A stretch of 64,000 bases of DNA, from contig CM036162.1 in NCBI GenBank assembly GCA_020631735.1, positions 92,800,401-92,864,400 of the forward strand. Direction: 5' to 3'. The translations under genes were made by a program, and so were the position numbers. The stretch comes from Saccharum officinarum. Taxonomy: Eukaryota > Streptophyta > Magnoliopsida > Poales > Poaceae. Below the pieces are notes generated by a model, which saw only the letters and a list, made by a program, of their open reading frames with translations, did not search any database and was not told the DNA's origin. Positions 45,510-56,779 of this stretch are shown here, one piece after another. Each line of letters starts with the position of its first letter. Position 1 is the first letter of the stretch.

Positions 45510-45917
45510 TATACATGCCACTGGGTACTTCGGTACGGTGTAGTATGTATGAGCGGTGCTCCACCCGACAATACTAGCAGTGCAGGGAACTCCAACAGTT
45601 TGCATTTCTGACTCCTCGTGCCTTCTTCAAAATTCTCGAGTAAAGCGAAGACAATTGTCACTCATGGCTGAACACCGGATTGTTGTTATACAACAGCACC
45701 ATGCCACTTATGTCCCCTCTTATCTAGGACTCTATTTGTTCCAAATTGTAAGAAAGCTAGATCCTAGCTTTTCTATGCATGTAGCTTTTGCTATGCATAT
45801 AAACCTCTTTTCACTACTTAATTGAGCGGCAGAGCTCTTGTCTTTTACTTAAAAGAAAAGATATACACGTCTATATCTAGATACATATATAATAAAAAAT
45901 AATATATCTAGAAAATT

Positions 45918-46297
45918 TGGGGTGGCTCCAATTGAGGAGAAATTGATTCAACATCGGTTGAGATGGTTTGGACATGTCCAACGGAGGCCTCCTGAGGCGC
46001 CGGTGCGTAGTGGAGTTCTAAAGCGGGCCGATAATGTAAAGAGCGTAGAGGTCGACCTAAACTAACTTGGGACGAGTCCGTTAAGAGAGATCTTAAGGAG
46101 TGGAATATCCCCAAGGATTTAGCTATGGATAGGAGCGCTTGGAGATTGGCAATCAACGTGCCTGAACCGTGACCTCTTTTTGTCTTGTGCTCTTTTTGTC
46201 CCTTTATGTGTCTCCCTGTTTTCTCGTCTCTTTTGGGTTTCATCTCTAGCCTACCCCAACTTGCTTGGGACAAAAGGCTATGTTGTTGTTGTTGTTG
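45918..46297 (+). mobile_element. 5'-truncated LINE 3' end with 9-bp target duplication
   Basis: The segment is nearly identical to the 3' half of the LINE at 23922-24643, from GGGTGGCTCCAATTGAGGAG to the (TTG)n tail. One deleted G in the GAGCGGTAGAGG stretch shifts its frame. TAGAAAATT occurs at 45909-45917 and 46298-46306. The flanks look like halves of a Stowaway element (AAACGTCTTATAATTTAGAG at the right). Confidence 0.9.
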
Positions 46298-46570
46298 TAG
46301 AAAATTCAAAACGTCTTATAATTTAGAGCTAAGAGAGTATTTGCTTGTCCACTGGGGATATGTATGTATCCAGAATTTGAATGCTGTCAAAGGCATATCC
46401 AAAATTCATGCGTAGCTAAGAAGTGCCGAGAAGTGTTTGGTTTGAGAAACCTGATATATCACCTCGTTCTATTTCTTAGACAAAACAAAAATATAGGAAG
46501 TAAGTGAATGACGAAATAATAGGTATCATTAATATGGTCCGTACGTGGCGCACATGTATTCAATGTTTTC

Positions 46571-46750
46571 CTAAACGCTAAACGGTAAACAGTCGGTCAC
46601 CTACCGTTTAGCCATTATTCAGGCTAAACAGTTCATTAAACGGGCTAAACAGACGATTAAACGGGGTAAACGGACGATTAAAAGGAAACGAAGCATCACT
46701 GTGTAACGTTTACACGGTGTTTAAACGGGCTAAACGGCCGTTTAAACGAA
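46571..46750. repeat. Cluster of GCTAAACGG/CCGTTTA repeats
   Basis: The unit TAAACGGGCTAAAC and its variants recur about eight times in 180 bp, in both orientations (GTTTAGCC, GGCCGTTTAAAC). The cluster is imperfectly palindromic and could fold back. I do not recognise the family. Confidence 0.7.
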
Positions 46751-47689
46751 CAGCGCGTGTATTGCACCGTTGAGTGCAGTGGCCCCCGCTGGCTGGTGGT
46801 CCGGTCAGCGACTCAACCCAACCAATAGCCGGCGCCCAGCGGTGACAAGGTCGACCGGCCGGCCCCGATCGCCGCAGCCCAGCCTGCCACTTGATTACGC
46901 TTACGCCGAAGGAAAACGCAGGCCGGTCGAAATCAGCCAAGAGCCAAGTCAGTAGGCGACAAGAGACGAGCAGTAATCAGAAGAGTGTGGATAGCTGCTA
47001 GTGCCAGATCGTATCCAAAACGGTTTCTCTTTCTCTCGACTTCATCCACGTCGAGTCTAGTCTTAATTGTGAAACTTTTCTCATGCCCCGCTAAGAGAGA
47101 CTTTTTATATCTTTACTAATTTACAAAAATAGAGATTTTGGTAAAAAAAAACATCCTCTAATAGCCTCTTTAATTACATATTCAACTATTGATATCCTCA
47201 ATTCCAGATTTCTCGCTAGCCAAAGATAGAGAGTGAGGATGACACTCAAGACTACACACAAGATATAGAAAAGCTGTTGGACAATACAAAGATACAGAAA
47301 ACGATTTTTACCCAATTGACTCTCCAAATGATAATTCAGAGAGTAGATTTTAGAAAAGCTCTGGTAGATGCTCTAAGTAAAATCACGCATCGAGATTCCT
47401 GAACGATATATTAACCAAGTTTCAGAGGCTTGAACTGTCTGATGTCCAGTACCCGACCATCTAACACGGTCACCTAAACAAAACAACTTGTTGCCAAATG
47501 ACTAAGGGCCTTTTTTTAATCCCTTCTTCTTAAAGTAATTTAGCTCAGTTTTGAGCTATAAGGCTCTAATGTGAGGTGGATTAAAATTTAGAGCTAATTT
47601 TAGACCACCTATTTGGAGACTTTAGCTCTGAAGATTAGAGAGGGGATCAATCGTGCCCTAAAAAATGGTTCATGTTAAAGACTTACACA

Positions 47690-49150
47690 TCATTGAAGAG
47701 ATGCATGTATTGATCTTGAATTTTCTCCACAAGCTCCCAAGTCGTTGTTTTTTCTTCAAATTCATGTCCACTCCATTGCATTTACTAACTTAATGGATTT
47801 ATTCTGGATTTTCTGCTCAGAGTGGTCTAGTATTTTGATATGATGTTCTTTATAGAACAAATTGGGTTGTAACTCTATTTTCTCCAAATCACCACTTCAT
47901 GCTGATACTCGAAGACATTTCTCAAGTTGTGATATAGAGAAAACATGGTGAATGCCTGAATAGTGGATAGCGACATAACAAAGTTCTAGCCAGGGACGAA
48001 GCCAGAAAAAAATTTAGGGGAGGCTGAACAAAAGTCCTACAGTGACTTAGCTCTACTATGACCACTCACAATAGGCAAATATATAATAGCTTAAAGTAGT
48101 CTTATATTTGAAACATCGGTTAACGATGAAATTCACAAAATACATCATATTCTATACATAGATACGTGAAATTTTTAGAGGAGGGGCTTCAGGGGGGCTC
48201 CACGTGCCCAGGAGCCATGGGGTGGGGGGGAGGTGTCTCGAGCCCGCCCTACCCGTGCGTTGGCTCCGTCCCTGGTTCTAGCAATAATAGCCACTACTCC
48301 ACGCCTTTCAAATATTGAAAATGGTTTAACATATTAAGGTCTCAGTTTTTCCTTCTCTTGGAATCTTTGGGTTCCCTTAAATGGTGTAACCTTCTAATAC
48401 ACATTATCTCCAACTTAGAATTTGTATCTTTCTTGTGCGGCAACTAGGAACTTGACTACTTGTTTCACTTTCTCTTCAGGATCCTTCACAAGATTGGGAT
48501 TGAAATGACTTCGCTCTTCTGTTTTGTACTAGTTCAATTCAAAGGAGTCTGGTGACTTGGCTCACTTCAAAGGGTAATATTTTTATGGTTGATTGATAGC
48601 AATTGCTAAAGGTGAGTTCAGCGAAAAGCTAAGTAAATGTCCTAATTTTTGCCATAAAACAATCACACGTGCTCTCAACATGTCTTCCAAGATTCAATTT
48701 GTTACTCTTTTTGTTTCACCTCTTGTTTTGGGGGTGATATGCCGTGCTAAAGTTAAGTATTGTACTAAGGCATCATGATTCACGCGAAACGCTTCCCCAA
48801 AGTTTTTGTCAAGAACCGAGGCTCTTAATCGGACACTGTGGTCTTTGGTGCACCAACCATTGTAACACACAATCTCACACAAACATATGTTTTGGCATAT
48901 TAAGGTAAGGAACAGGCAGTCTTGACGAGTTAGAAATGGGCGAACTTTATAAATCGATCTATGGTTACCCATATTGAGCTATGCTCGGATGAGGCTCTTG
49001 ATAATCTAGTGATGAAATTTATGGAGATATTTTCCACTTCCAAGAGGGAATTGGCAAAGGTTTGAGATGGTCAACGTCCCACTTATAACACATGTTACAC
49101 TTGACTATGTAGCGAGTGATTTTAGAGCTAGAGAAATTTGACTTATGTCA
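47690..49150 (-). pseudogene. Heavily decayed Ty3 integrase with chromodomain-like C-terminus
   Basis: Read on the minus strand across several frames, the region carries in order fragments like a Ty3 integrase. Near 48700-48850 there is a core piece with KNFGEAFRVNHDALVQ, comparable to the FWxxFQxxLGT block. At 48310-48510 there are linker phrases (AQERYKF, VGDNVY, KVTPFKGTQRF). At 47690-47960 there is the tail (VSQL, LQPNLFYKEHHIKILDHSEQ) that precedes the chromodomain-like end. Many stops and frameshifts make it non-functional. A hAT-like MITE (47991-48274) splits it exactly at the VSQL-proximal part. Confidence 0.6.
47991..48274. mobile_element. hAT-like MITE with exact 8-bp target duplication
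   Basis: The ends CAGGGACGAAGCCA and TGGCTCCGTCCCTG are inverted with one mismatch. GTTCTAGC flanks both sides (47983-47990 and 48275-48282). There is no coding frame. It sits inside the decayed Ty3 integrase. Confidence 0.9.
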
Positions 49151-49380
49151 AAGCCAAGGTAAACATAATTTTTTGAAAAAAAAGGAAAGGAAATATTCTG
49201 TAAAATGGAGGGAAGAGAGGAAGAGAGCTGTTTCTCTTTCTCAAGGTCATCCCTAGCTCGTCCGCGTTGGTTTAGAGTTTAGACTCATCAACTGAGGGTG
49301 GCCAGGCAGACGGACGAGTCGTTGTCCTATGATCGCGAGCACTCACAAGAAACGCCGACTCAGCAGTCAGCAGCGGCCTA

Positions 49381-49540
49381 CTCCCTCCGTCCCAATATAC
49401 TGGACGCTTTAGCTTTCAATGAGGTGCATTGATTCGGTCATGAACCTGGACGCCGGTGTGTATGAGGTGCATTGATTCCCCTGTGAACCTGGACACTTGA
49501 ATGGAGGGCCAAAACGACCAACATTGTGGGACAGAGGGAG
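49381..49540. mobile_element. Stowaway MITE, 160 bp
   Basis: CTCCCTCCGTCCCA at the left and TGGGACAGAGGGAG at the right are inverted with TA target sites (49379-49380 and 49541-49542). The interior contains a direct repeat of GAGGTGCATTGATTC...GTGAACCTGGAC. Confidence 0.88.
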
Positions 49541-49650
49541 TAGAAAAGAAGAGGAAAGAGAGCCGGCGGAGCAACCATGGCTCCCCCTGCCACGCCACGG
49601 CCCACGGGTGTGGTGTCCAGTGGGCCCCACGGGAGTGTTACAGGAAAACA

Positions 49651-49885
49651 GAGGGTGTGTTCACTTCAGACTTCCAAAAATTTTACAAGATTTTTCGTCA
49701 CATCAAACTTTTAAACGTATACATGGAGCATTAAATATAGATAAAAATAACTAATTATATAGTTTAGTTGTAAATCACAAGACAAATCTTTAGAACCTAA
49801 TTAATCTATAATTAGACACTAATTATCAAATACAAACAAAAGAGTTACTGTGCTTCTGAAACTTTTACAGGTAAACAGACCCAGA
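49651..49885. mobile_element. MITE related to the copies at 8719 and 41246
   Basis: The ends GGGTGTGTTCACTTCAG and GTAAACAGACCC with the interior CATGGAGCATTAAATATAGA and CTAATTATATAGTTTAGTTG identify the family. It lies about 350 bp upstream of LCAT4. Confidence 0.75.
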
Positions 49886-50237
49886 ATACACCTTTCCGAT
49901 CCGGACACGGACAGACACCAACGCTGGGTCAGAATGTCAGTCAGTGCGCTCGGAAGCCCGAGTAACAGCGTCGGATCGCCCAAACCAACGGATGGGATCG
50001 TTCACCTCTCCCCACCGGTCATTCCACCGACCCCTCTGGTCGGCGCCCAGCCCGAGCGGCGAGCCGGCGAGACCGAACCAGGCAGAGAGTCCACCCACGG
50101 CTGCTCTCTCGCTCGACGCGACGGCTCGAGAGTTGAGAAGCCTCCTGCGCCCCTCGTCGCCCGCCCATTAATACCGCGCCCGCGCTCCACGCCGCGCTCG
50201 CCCCTCATGCCCGCGTCGCCGCTGCCAGTGCGCCACC

Positions 50238-53200
50238 ATGCTCGGCGCGGCGCTCCGACTCCGCGTCCGCGTGCTCCGCCGCCGCTGCCGCCCTCGCCTC
50301 CACCGCGGGCGCCGCCGAGGCAGGCGGGTCGGGGAAGATGACGACGAAGAGGGAGGCCGGGAGCCGGTGCTGCTGGTGTCCGGGATGGGCGGCTCCGTGC
50401 TGCACGCGCGCCGCCGGTCCGACCCCAAGTTCGACCTCCGGGTCTGGGTGCGCATCCTCTTGGCCAACCTCTACTTCAAGAAGTACCTCTGGTCGCTCTA
50501 CAACGCCGACACCGGTCCGTCGCCTTGCCTCCTCCATCTGTGCTACCAGGACTTCGTTGCTGTGCTACATGGGGACGGGGGTGCCCCCTCAGGTGTTCGA
50601 TGGAACGCCCCAGCTGAGTTGGGGAGTGCTTGTCTAAAGACTGCTTCTGGTTGCTTGTTGTTGCGCAGGGTACGTGGAGCCGTTGGACGACGATGTGGAG
50701 ATTGTCATGCCGGAGGACGACCACGGCCTGTTTGCCATCGACATTCTTGATCCTTCCCGGGTGAGTTCATGTGTGTTGGTTGGTTGAATTGCAGTCTTGT
50801 TTTTTTTAGATTAGTTTAGTCGGAGCTATTAAAAAATGGCCTTTTCTTGGTTCCTAAGCATGGTATATTCTTTTTTGAGACCGGTGGCCTTACGATATTT
50901 GGAGTGAGTGAGTCGCCTTGCACTGGGTCATTGGGAATAGGTGAGGATAGGAAGGGGACATGATGAAACGGCCATATAGTACAGGAACTAGCGATTGTTA
51001 TCACTGCCCTAAGAGAACCATTTTCGTCTTTTCTCCTTGTTGAAAAGACAGCAATAGACATTTGGTAGATGTGCACTATATAATACTTTTGGATCGTGGA
51101 CAGACAAAGATAGATAAATCTGATTTTTTGGGTATTAATGCCTAATAAATTAATAAGATTAGGGCATTCAATGAACTTTATGAAACTTTTTTTTTCTCTC
51201 TTTTGGAATTTGTAGTGCATTCAATCATGCTTTTGGTGCCCAGAGTGTTAGTAAACTTCCCAGAGACACATACCCTGGGAACCGGGGACATCTACTCTAT
51301 GCAGCGTATGTGGGCTTATGTGGAGTACTGGCAACAACAACTAGAGTAGTGAGACAGCTGTAGTCATGCCTTGCCCATGAAGTATACATGAGCACATTTA
51401 AGCAACTGATGGAATCGATACAGCTGCTATATAGTTTTTCTTTGTACTGCCACTGACTAAAATGATTGATAGTATTTTTACTTTTCTGTCAGAATTGATG
51501 CTTAGAATCACATAGAATCTTGAACTCTATGTGGTCTGTCCCTGAAGAGCATAGATTTTCAGTGACATGCTTTCTTCCTTTTCTTTTATGCTTCAGTTTG
51601 TAGAACTGCTCCATCTTTCTATGGTGTATCACTTCCATGATATGATTGATATGCTCATAAATTGTGGATACGAGAAAGGGACCACTCTATTTGGATATGG
51701 TTATGATTTTCGCCAAAGCAACAGGTACTTACCTATATATGGATCCCTTTGCATGCTGTTGTGTGTTGAATTGGTAACATCAATATTGAGTGGGCCGACA
51801 GTTCACTGTCTACCTGTCGTGCAAGCACAAGATGCTGTAACAGTGGTTTTATCTGGCAGGATAGACAAAGCGATGGCTGGTTTGAGAGCAAAACTTGAGA
51901 CAGCTTATAAGACCTCTGGAGGGAAAAAGGTCAATTTAATCTCTTATTCTATGGGCGGATTGCTAGTACGCTGCTTCATGTCTATGAATCATGATGTGAG
52001 TTTTCATGTTTGCTATGCTTTTTGCTTATGCATAAACATCCATATCGTAATTTTTCCAATTTTCTAGGTATTCGCTAAGTATGTAAACAAATGGATTTGC
52101 ATTGCTTGTCCATTTCAAGGTAACATATTGGACATTTCAATTGATTTATTCTATTATTGCTATCCTTTGACAGAATATGTGTTTTATATTAGTAAATTTA
52201 TCTCGCAGGTGCCCCCGGATGCATCAATGATTCTCTACTTACTGGATTGCAGTTTGTTTATGGTTTTGAGAGCTTCTTTTTTGTATCTAGATGGGCAATG
52301 CACCAACTGGTATTTCTTTACCATGATTTTTCAAACAATTTCTTCACGATGTTCTAATAGCCAACAGCCTCTACAAGACTACAAACTTGCAGTTGTATTT
52401 ACCTCTCCTTTTAAATCTGTTCTGATTATATGCAGCTTGTTGAATGCCCATCAATCTATGAAATGTTACCAAATCCAGAATTCAAGTGGAAGAAAAAACC
52501 AATTATTCAGGTTTGGCGTAAGAACCCTGAAAAGGATGGAATTGTGGAGCTAGTTCAATATGAAGAAACTGATTGTGTGTCCTTGTTTGAAGAAGCTTTA
52601 AGGAATAATGAGGTGTATTCTATTATAACAATGTTTTTTTTATCATATTATATTTCTGATGCATTTGTTATTACATATATTATCAATGCAAAGTGACTTT
52701 GGTAAAGTTAGAATCCCACACAACATAGGCACTGAGATCCATGCGCTTGACTATGCATGTCTCCTAGACTCCTAGTATGAGTAATAACTCTTTAATCCAC
52801 TGACACCCGATCGTTCCATTTTCTCATGTATCTGTAGCTCACGTATAACGGAAAGAAAATAGCACTACCATTCAATATGTCAGTCTTCAAATGGGCCACC
52901 AAGACCCGCCAAATCCTAGACAATGCTGAATTACCAGATACTGTGAGCTTTTACAATATATGCGGGACATCTTATGAAACTCCATACGATGTATGGTGAG
53001 TATTATGAATTTATGATGGCAGTTGATACTCACATCATGTAGTTTTCATTTCCGCTCTAGATTTTTATTCTGATATTCATCATTCTTATTTTGAACTATC
53101 TGTAGCCTTATAGGTTATCAATGTAAAAAGGTCCAGGTAGAGAAACTTTAGGATCTGATTGAGATGGTTCAATACAAATAGCCAACATGAATCATGCTCA

Positions 53201-54156
53201 ATAAAAATGAGAGGCAGAGCTCCTGCCATGCTTTCAAAAAAAAAGAGGCAGTTCCTTTTCAATCGTTTGTTCAAAGAGATTCACATTTTCTATCTCCACA
53301 GCTGGAGTTGTGACTTGTATCCAGAGTACCTTTTTCAGTGAGGATACTTCAAGATTTGTTTTAGTGAAAATACTCTAGCGACGAGTCTGACAGTTGAAAT
53401 ATGTGATTTCATTCCTCTGGCTTAAGTATATTACTGGTATTTCCACAGCTATGGCTCAGAAAGCTCCCCAATTGGAGATTTGTCAGAAGTGTGTCACACA
53501 GTGGTACTGTACTCTCTCGCTTGAAATTCGTCAGGTTCTGGTTGTAAACTTCCAATGTCTTTTCACGGGAATATGACACATGGGCATCCCCTTTTCAGCC
53601 GGCATACACTTACGTGGATGGAGATGGCACAGTTCCCACAGAATCGGCACTGGTAAGATGAACCATCCTTTTGTAATTGCGCTGTATATGCTATGAATTG
53701 TATTCATAGTTTTGTTAAAGAAACCTAGTTCAACACAATCCTGTTCGAATGCCAGACCAAAATATTGTGAAGTGGAAATCTTTTGGCCTAGAAATGATTT
53801 TGCACTGAAGGTTGGACATATCTAGCAATAATGCAATATACACACCGGTCCATTGTAGTTTTAGATACTTTTCAATGCCTTTTAGTTCATTTGGAGGAGG
53901 CTTTATAATGGCATATCTCTTGCTTGACTTCATCAGTGATCACTGATCAGTCACAGAAGCAGGTTTACGTGTACTCACCACATATGAGTGTTGACAGGCT
54001 GATGGGTTCTCTGCAAAAGAAAGAGTTGGCGTCGAGGCCGACCACCGTGGCCTGCTGTCTGATGAGAACGTATTCAAGCTTCTCAAGAAATGGCTCGGTG
54101 TGAGTGAGAAGTCAGAGTGGCGTTGCGTGTCAAAATCCAAAGTGGTTGCCCTGTAG
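50238..54156 (+). CDS. LCAT4: Lecithin:cholesterol acyltransferase-like 4 (phospholipase)
   Basis: Eleven exons join in phase to 462 residues: 50238-50514, 50669-50760, 51597-51724, 51860-51995, 52068-52119, 52209-52309, 52436-52612, 52838-52995, 53449-53503, 53599-53652, 53998-54156. The start has a perfect GCCACCATG context. An Arg-rich N-terminus (to about 31) precedes the VSGMGGS oxyanion region (about 47-53). The nucleophile is Ser196 in ISYSMGG, with Asp401 (VDGDGT) and His426 (ADHRG) as the other triad members. There is no signal peptide. Family members are lipases/acyltransferases of the LCAT fold; the Arabidopsis LCAT4 orthologue is described as a cytosolic Ca-independent phospholipase. 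Most family members have His rather than Tyr before the nucleophile. An upstream out-of-frame ATG at 50207 overlaps the start. Confidence 0.93.
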
Positions 54157-54823
54157 TTGTCATCGCAATCCCTTCAGGAGGACTGTTATTTTGGCCTTTT
54201 CCCCTGAAGAGAAGAAACAAAATTCTGGTGATTGTATTGTATGTCTGCACAATGTAAATCCCTGCAGGCAACAAGGGTAATGCACTAATGCCCCTTATAC
54301 GATGTATCCTTGCCACTTTGCCAGGCATTTCTTTAAAGTCTAGGGTCATATTCATTGTCCTTCCAACTCTGGAGCATAGTAAAAGAATAATGAAATCGGT
54401 CATAATTTCAAAAGTATTCTGGATTTTGATGAGCATGTTAATTTGCCCATAACACTGGGACGCATCTTGTTATGTGTTTTTACGGCAGAAGAACACTGCA
54501 TTTCATAAGGAAGCACAAATTCTGATATCATTGTAGCTCTAGCAAGAATCATGGCAAAATGGCGCTAGCGCTAGTATAGTAAGACTCATGGCCATGGCAC
54601 TAGTGCTCATCCGAAATCGAGAATATATGCTTCCTTTATGACAGTAGCGCTAGTACGAATCGTGGCATATCTTCTAGTATCGGATTGCTTTATCAGTTTT
54701 CACACCAAGAAGGAAAATATCTGAAAATAGCTGAATAAGTCATAGTAGAAGGCATCAAAAGAAACATCATGATGCAAATAAAATGAGCGAGAAAGAAGAA
54801 AGAAGAGAAATCTTGCTCACATC

Positions 54824-55032
54824 TAAGGATGAAAATGGAACAGAAATATTCTGAACTGACCGTTTTTGTTTTCTATATTATGATACTATTTTCTAACATG
54901 AAAAATTATCAGTTTCAATTGGTTTCACAACCATTTTCAACTATTTTTTGTACTCTTTAATTGCTAAAATGTAGAAATATCCCGAACTGACCGCTTTCGT
55001 TTTTCTATATTGTAATACCGTTTTCATCCTTA
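54824..55032. mobile_element. hAT-like MITE, same family as the AKR2 intron copy
   Basis: TAAGGATGAAAATGG and CCGTTTTCATCCTTA form the ends. CTCACATC is duplicated exactly at 54816-54823 and 55033-55040. The interior has a direct repeat (CTGAACTGACCG and CCGAACTGACCG blocks). Confidence 0.9.
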
Positions 55033-55100
55033 CTCACATCAAGTGGTTTAACAGGTCAGCACGAAAATGGTACACTCTGCCTCAAGTTGTCCTAATAAGA

Positions 55101-55376
55101 GGACCGAGCAAGGCTCGGTTGGCTAGCTGTGCCGACGTGCGAACAGCCCACCCGAGTTCGATCCTTGATCGACTCGCGTGCCTCATTGGTGCCTAGGATT
55201 TTTCTAGGATTTCTCTGGTGCCTCACATGGATGGACTACAATTGTCACAGCTTTCAGCTATCTTCTTTGAAGACTTAGAATGTAGGTTGTAGATCTAGTG
55301 TGTGTGCGTGTGTGTGGTTGTAGTGTATGTTGTTGCATGAGTTAAGATACTATAACTTGTTTTGAGACGATAAAAA
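55101..55376 (+). mobile_element. tRNA-derived SINE with 17-bp target duplication
   Basis: An A-box-like GGCTCGGTTGGCTAGCTG near 55113 and a B-box GAGTTCGATCC at 55154-55164 begin the element. A GT-rich zone and a short A run end it. AAGTTGTCCTAATAAGA (55084-55100) recurs with one mismatch at 55377-55393. The B-box matches the RNA polymerase III consensus, so transcription is possible. Confidence 0.88.
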
Positions 55377-56779
55377 AAGTTGTCCTAGTAAGATTGATGA
55401 GATGGTAAATACAGGCACTAAAATTACTGAGAAAATGGATAATGCTCCTGTGATTTGCTTTGCATGGGTAGGGATGGTACTATTAATGCTAAGAATCTAA
55501 GATTGATAGTTTTTCTAAATTTCGTACAAAGGCTGTTTTGGTGCATAAATATGCTGTGACTAACATGCAAGGACCCAATTCGGTTTGAGTACCACAAATT
55601 GCTTGAATTGTTTAATGGGTACTTGTACTTTTAGGGGGCATTTGAGGCTTGGCTCATTTTTGGAGAATGATTTTCACATATATATCAAAATTGAGTCAAG
55701 TATGAGGACGATTGCTCTACATCCAAAACCAATGCCATCTCAGTAACAAGTATCTATATTGAAGTATCTAGCCCCTAATCTTTTTATGGGTTATATTGCT
55801 TGGTGTTGCTTGCATATACTTCTTCTCGGGCTGTTCTGAAAACATAATTCTAGACCGTTCGCAAGTCAGATTGGAAACTTACTCCAGAACTCACCAGAAT
55901 TTTTCCTGCAAATGCTAATTGCAAATCCATAATGGTGAACCATCCATACTACTTATCTGGACAGTTCGCTGGTCATTTTTCAGCACAACTTGTGTCATCC
56001 CATATGATTAGCTTTGATCGACTCCTTGTATCATCTCTTGTATCTATGAACTCTCAATGACAGTTCTGGTCATACTACCAAGAAGTTTGTTGATAGTCTC
56101 AAGAGAGGTGGCACATACAAGAGGCAAATGCAAAGTGATCTTACAATGGATGAACATGGTGAAGATGATTAGTAAATCAATTATCAAGCACTTGATAAAG
56201 AGCGGAAAGAATGGACCATTGATTCTTATTCCAGTAAGAGAAGTGGTTATCACCTTGAGCTTGAGCAAGGTGGCTTCTTTTGTCATTTACTCTTTTCCCG
56301 TGTCCACAAGCATCAAAGAGTCATTTGGGTTCATATGCTAGAGAAATAGGTTATGTATGAACTGGTGTTCAAATATCTTTATATGCTCTATATGGATGGC
56401 TGTCAAAAGGATATATTTTACCTCTTTTTGAAAAGTTTGTTGCTGCACATAAACTGAATTATGAATGTATGGATTGGATCTGAATTTTTCTAAGCTTGAA
56501 TCCGGACTCCCTGAAAGACATGTGTTGTAACACATGTCAAAATAGTTGTTGTTTTTTTAAAAAGTTTACACTATTAATAACTGCATTTCCATTTCGTATA
56601 TATAAATATATCGAACAAGGAAGCATATTATACAATGTACTTCTCCTAGCTCCTAACCCCTTTTCTAATATCTGATAGCAAAATATCACACTCACAACCA
56701 AAGGCTTGTCCAACTGTCTACACTAACCACCACTGTATACATATGTTCTTGCAAGTCTAGATTGGCAGACGGTTGCCTA

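Larger units (their letters stand above)
43971..50237. other. Transposon-rich intergenic region before LCAT4
   Basis: No host gene is supported. Besides the elements listed separately there is a lone Stowaway-type end (TTTAGGGACGGAGGGAGTA) near 45035 and a Stowaway interior split by the LINE at 45918. 46750-47690 shows no recognisable feature. 49890-50237 is the GC-rich LCAT4 promoter and 5' UTR, with an upstream ATG at 50207 out of frame with the gene. Confidence 0.6.
54157..56779. other. Intergenic between LCAT4 and SLC35F
   Basis: The LCAT4 3' UTR probably ends by about 54480. 54540-54670 has short GCGCTAGT/ACTAGTGC motifs. A hAT-like MITE (54824-55032) and a SINE (55101-55376) follow. 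55394-56779 is AT-rich, and the frame at 56057-56341 has no recognisable domain. I see no gene. Confidence 0.55.

Noticed and set aside
49850..50341. 163-aa frame upstream of and overlapping LCAT4 as a separate gene
   Set aside because: Pro/Arg-rich, composition-driven and out of frame with LCAT4. It is kept only as a possible upstream frame.
55113..55164. A tRNA gene from the A and B box matches
   Set aside because: No cloverleaf can be drawn around the boxes and the segment has SINE structure with target duplications.
56057..56341. 94-aa plus-strand frame
   Set aside because: I considered a transposase remnant but found no recognisable motif, and the region is AT-rich intergenic DNA.
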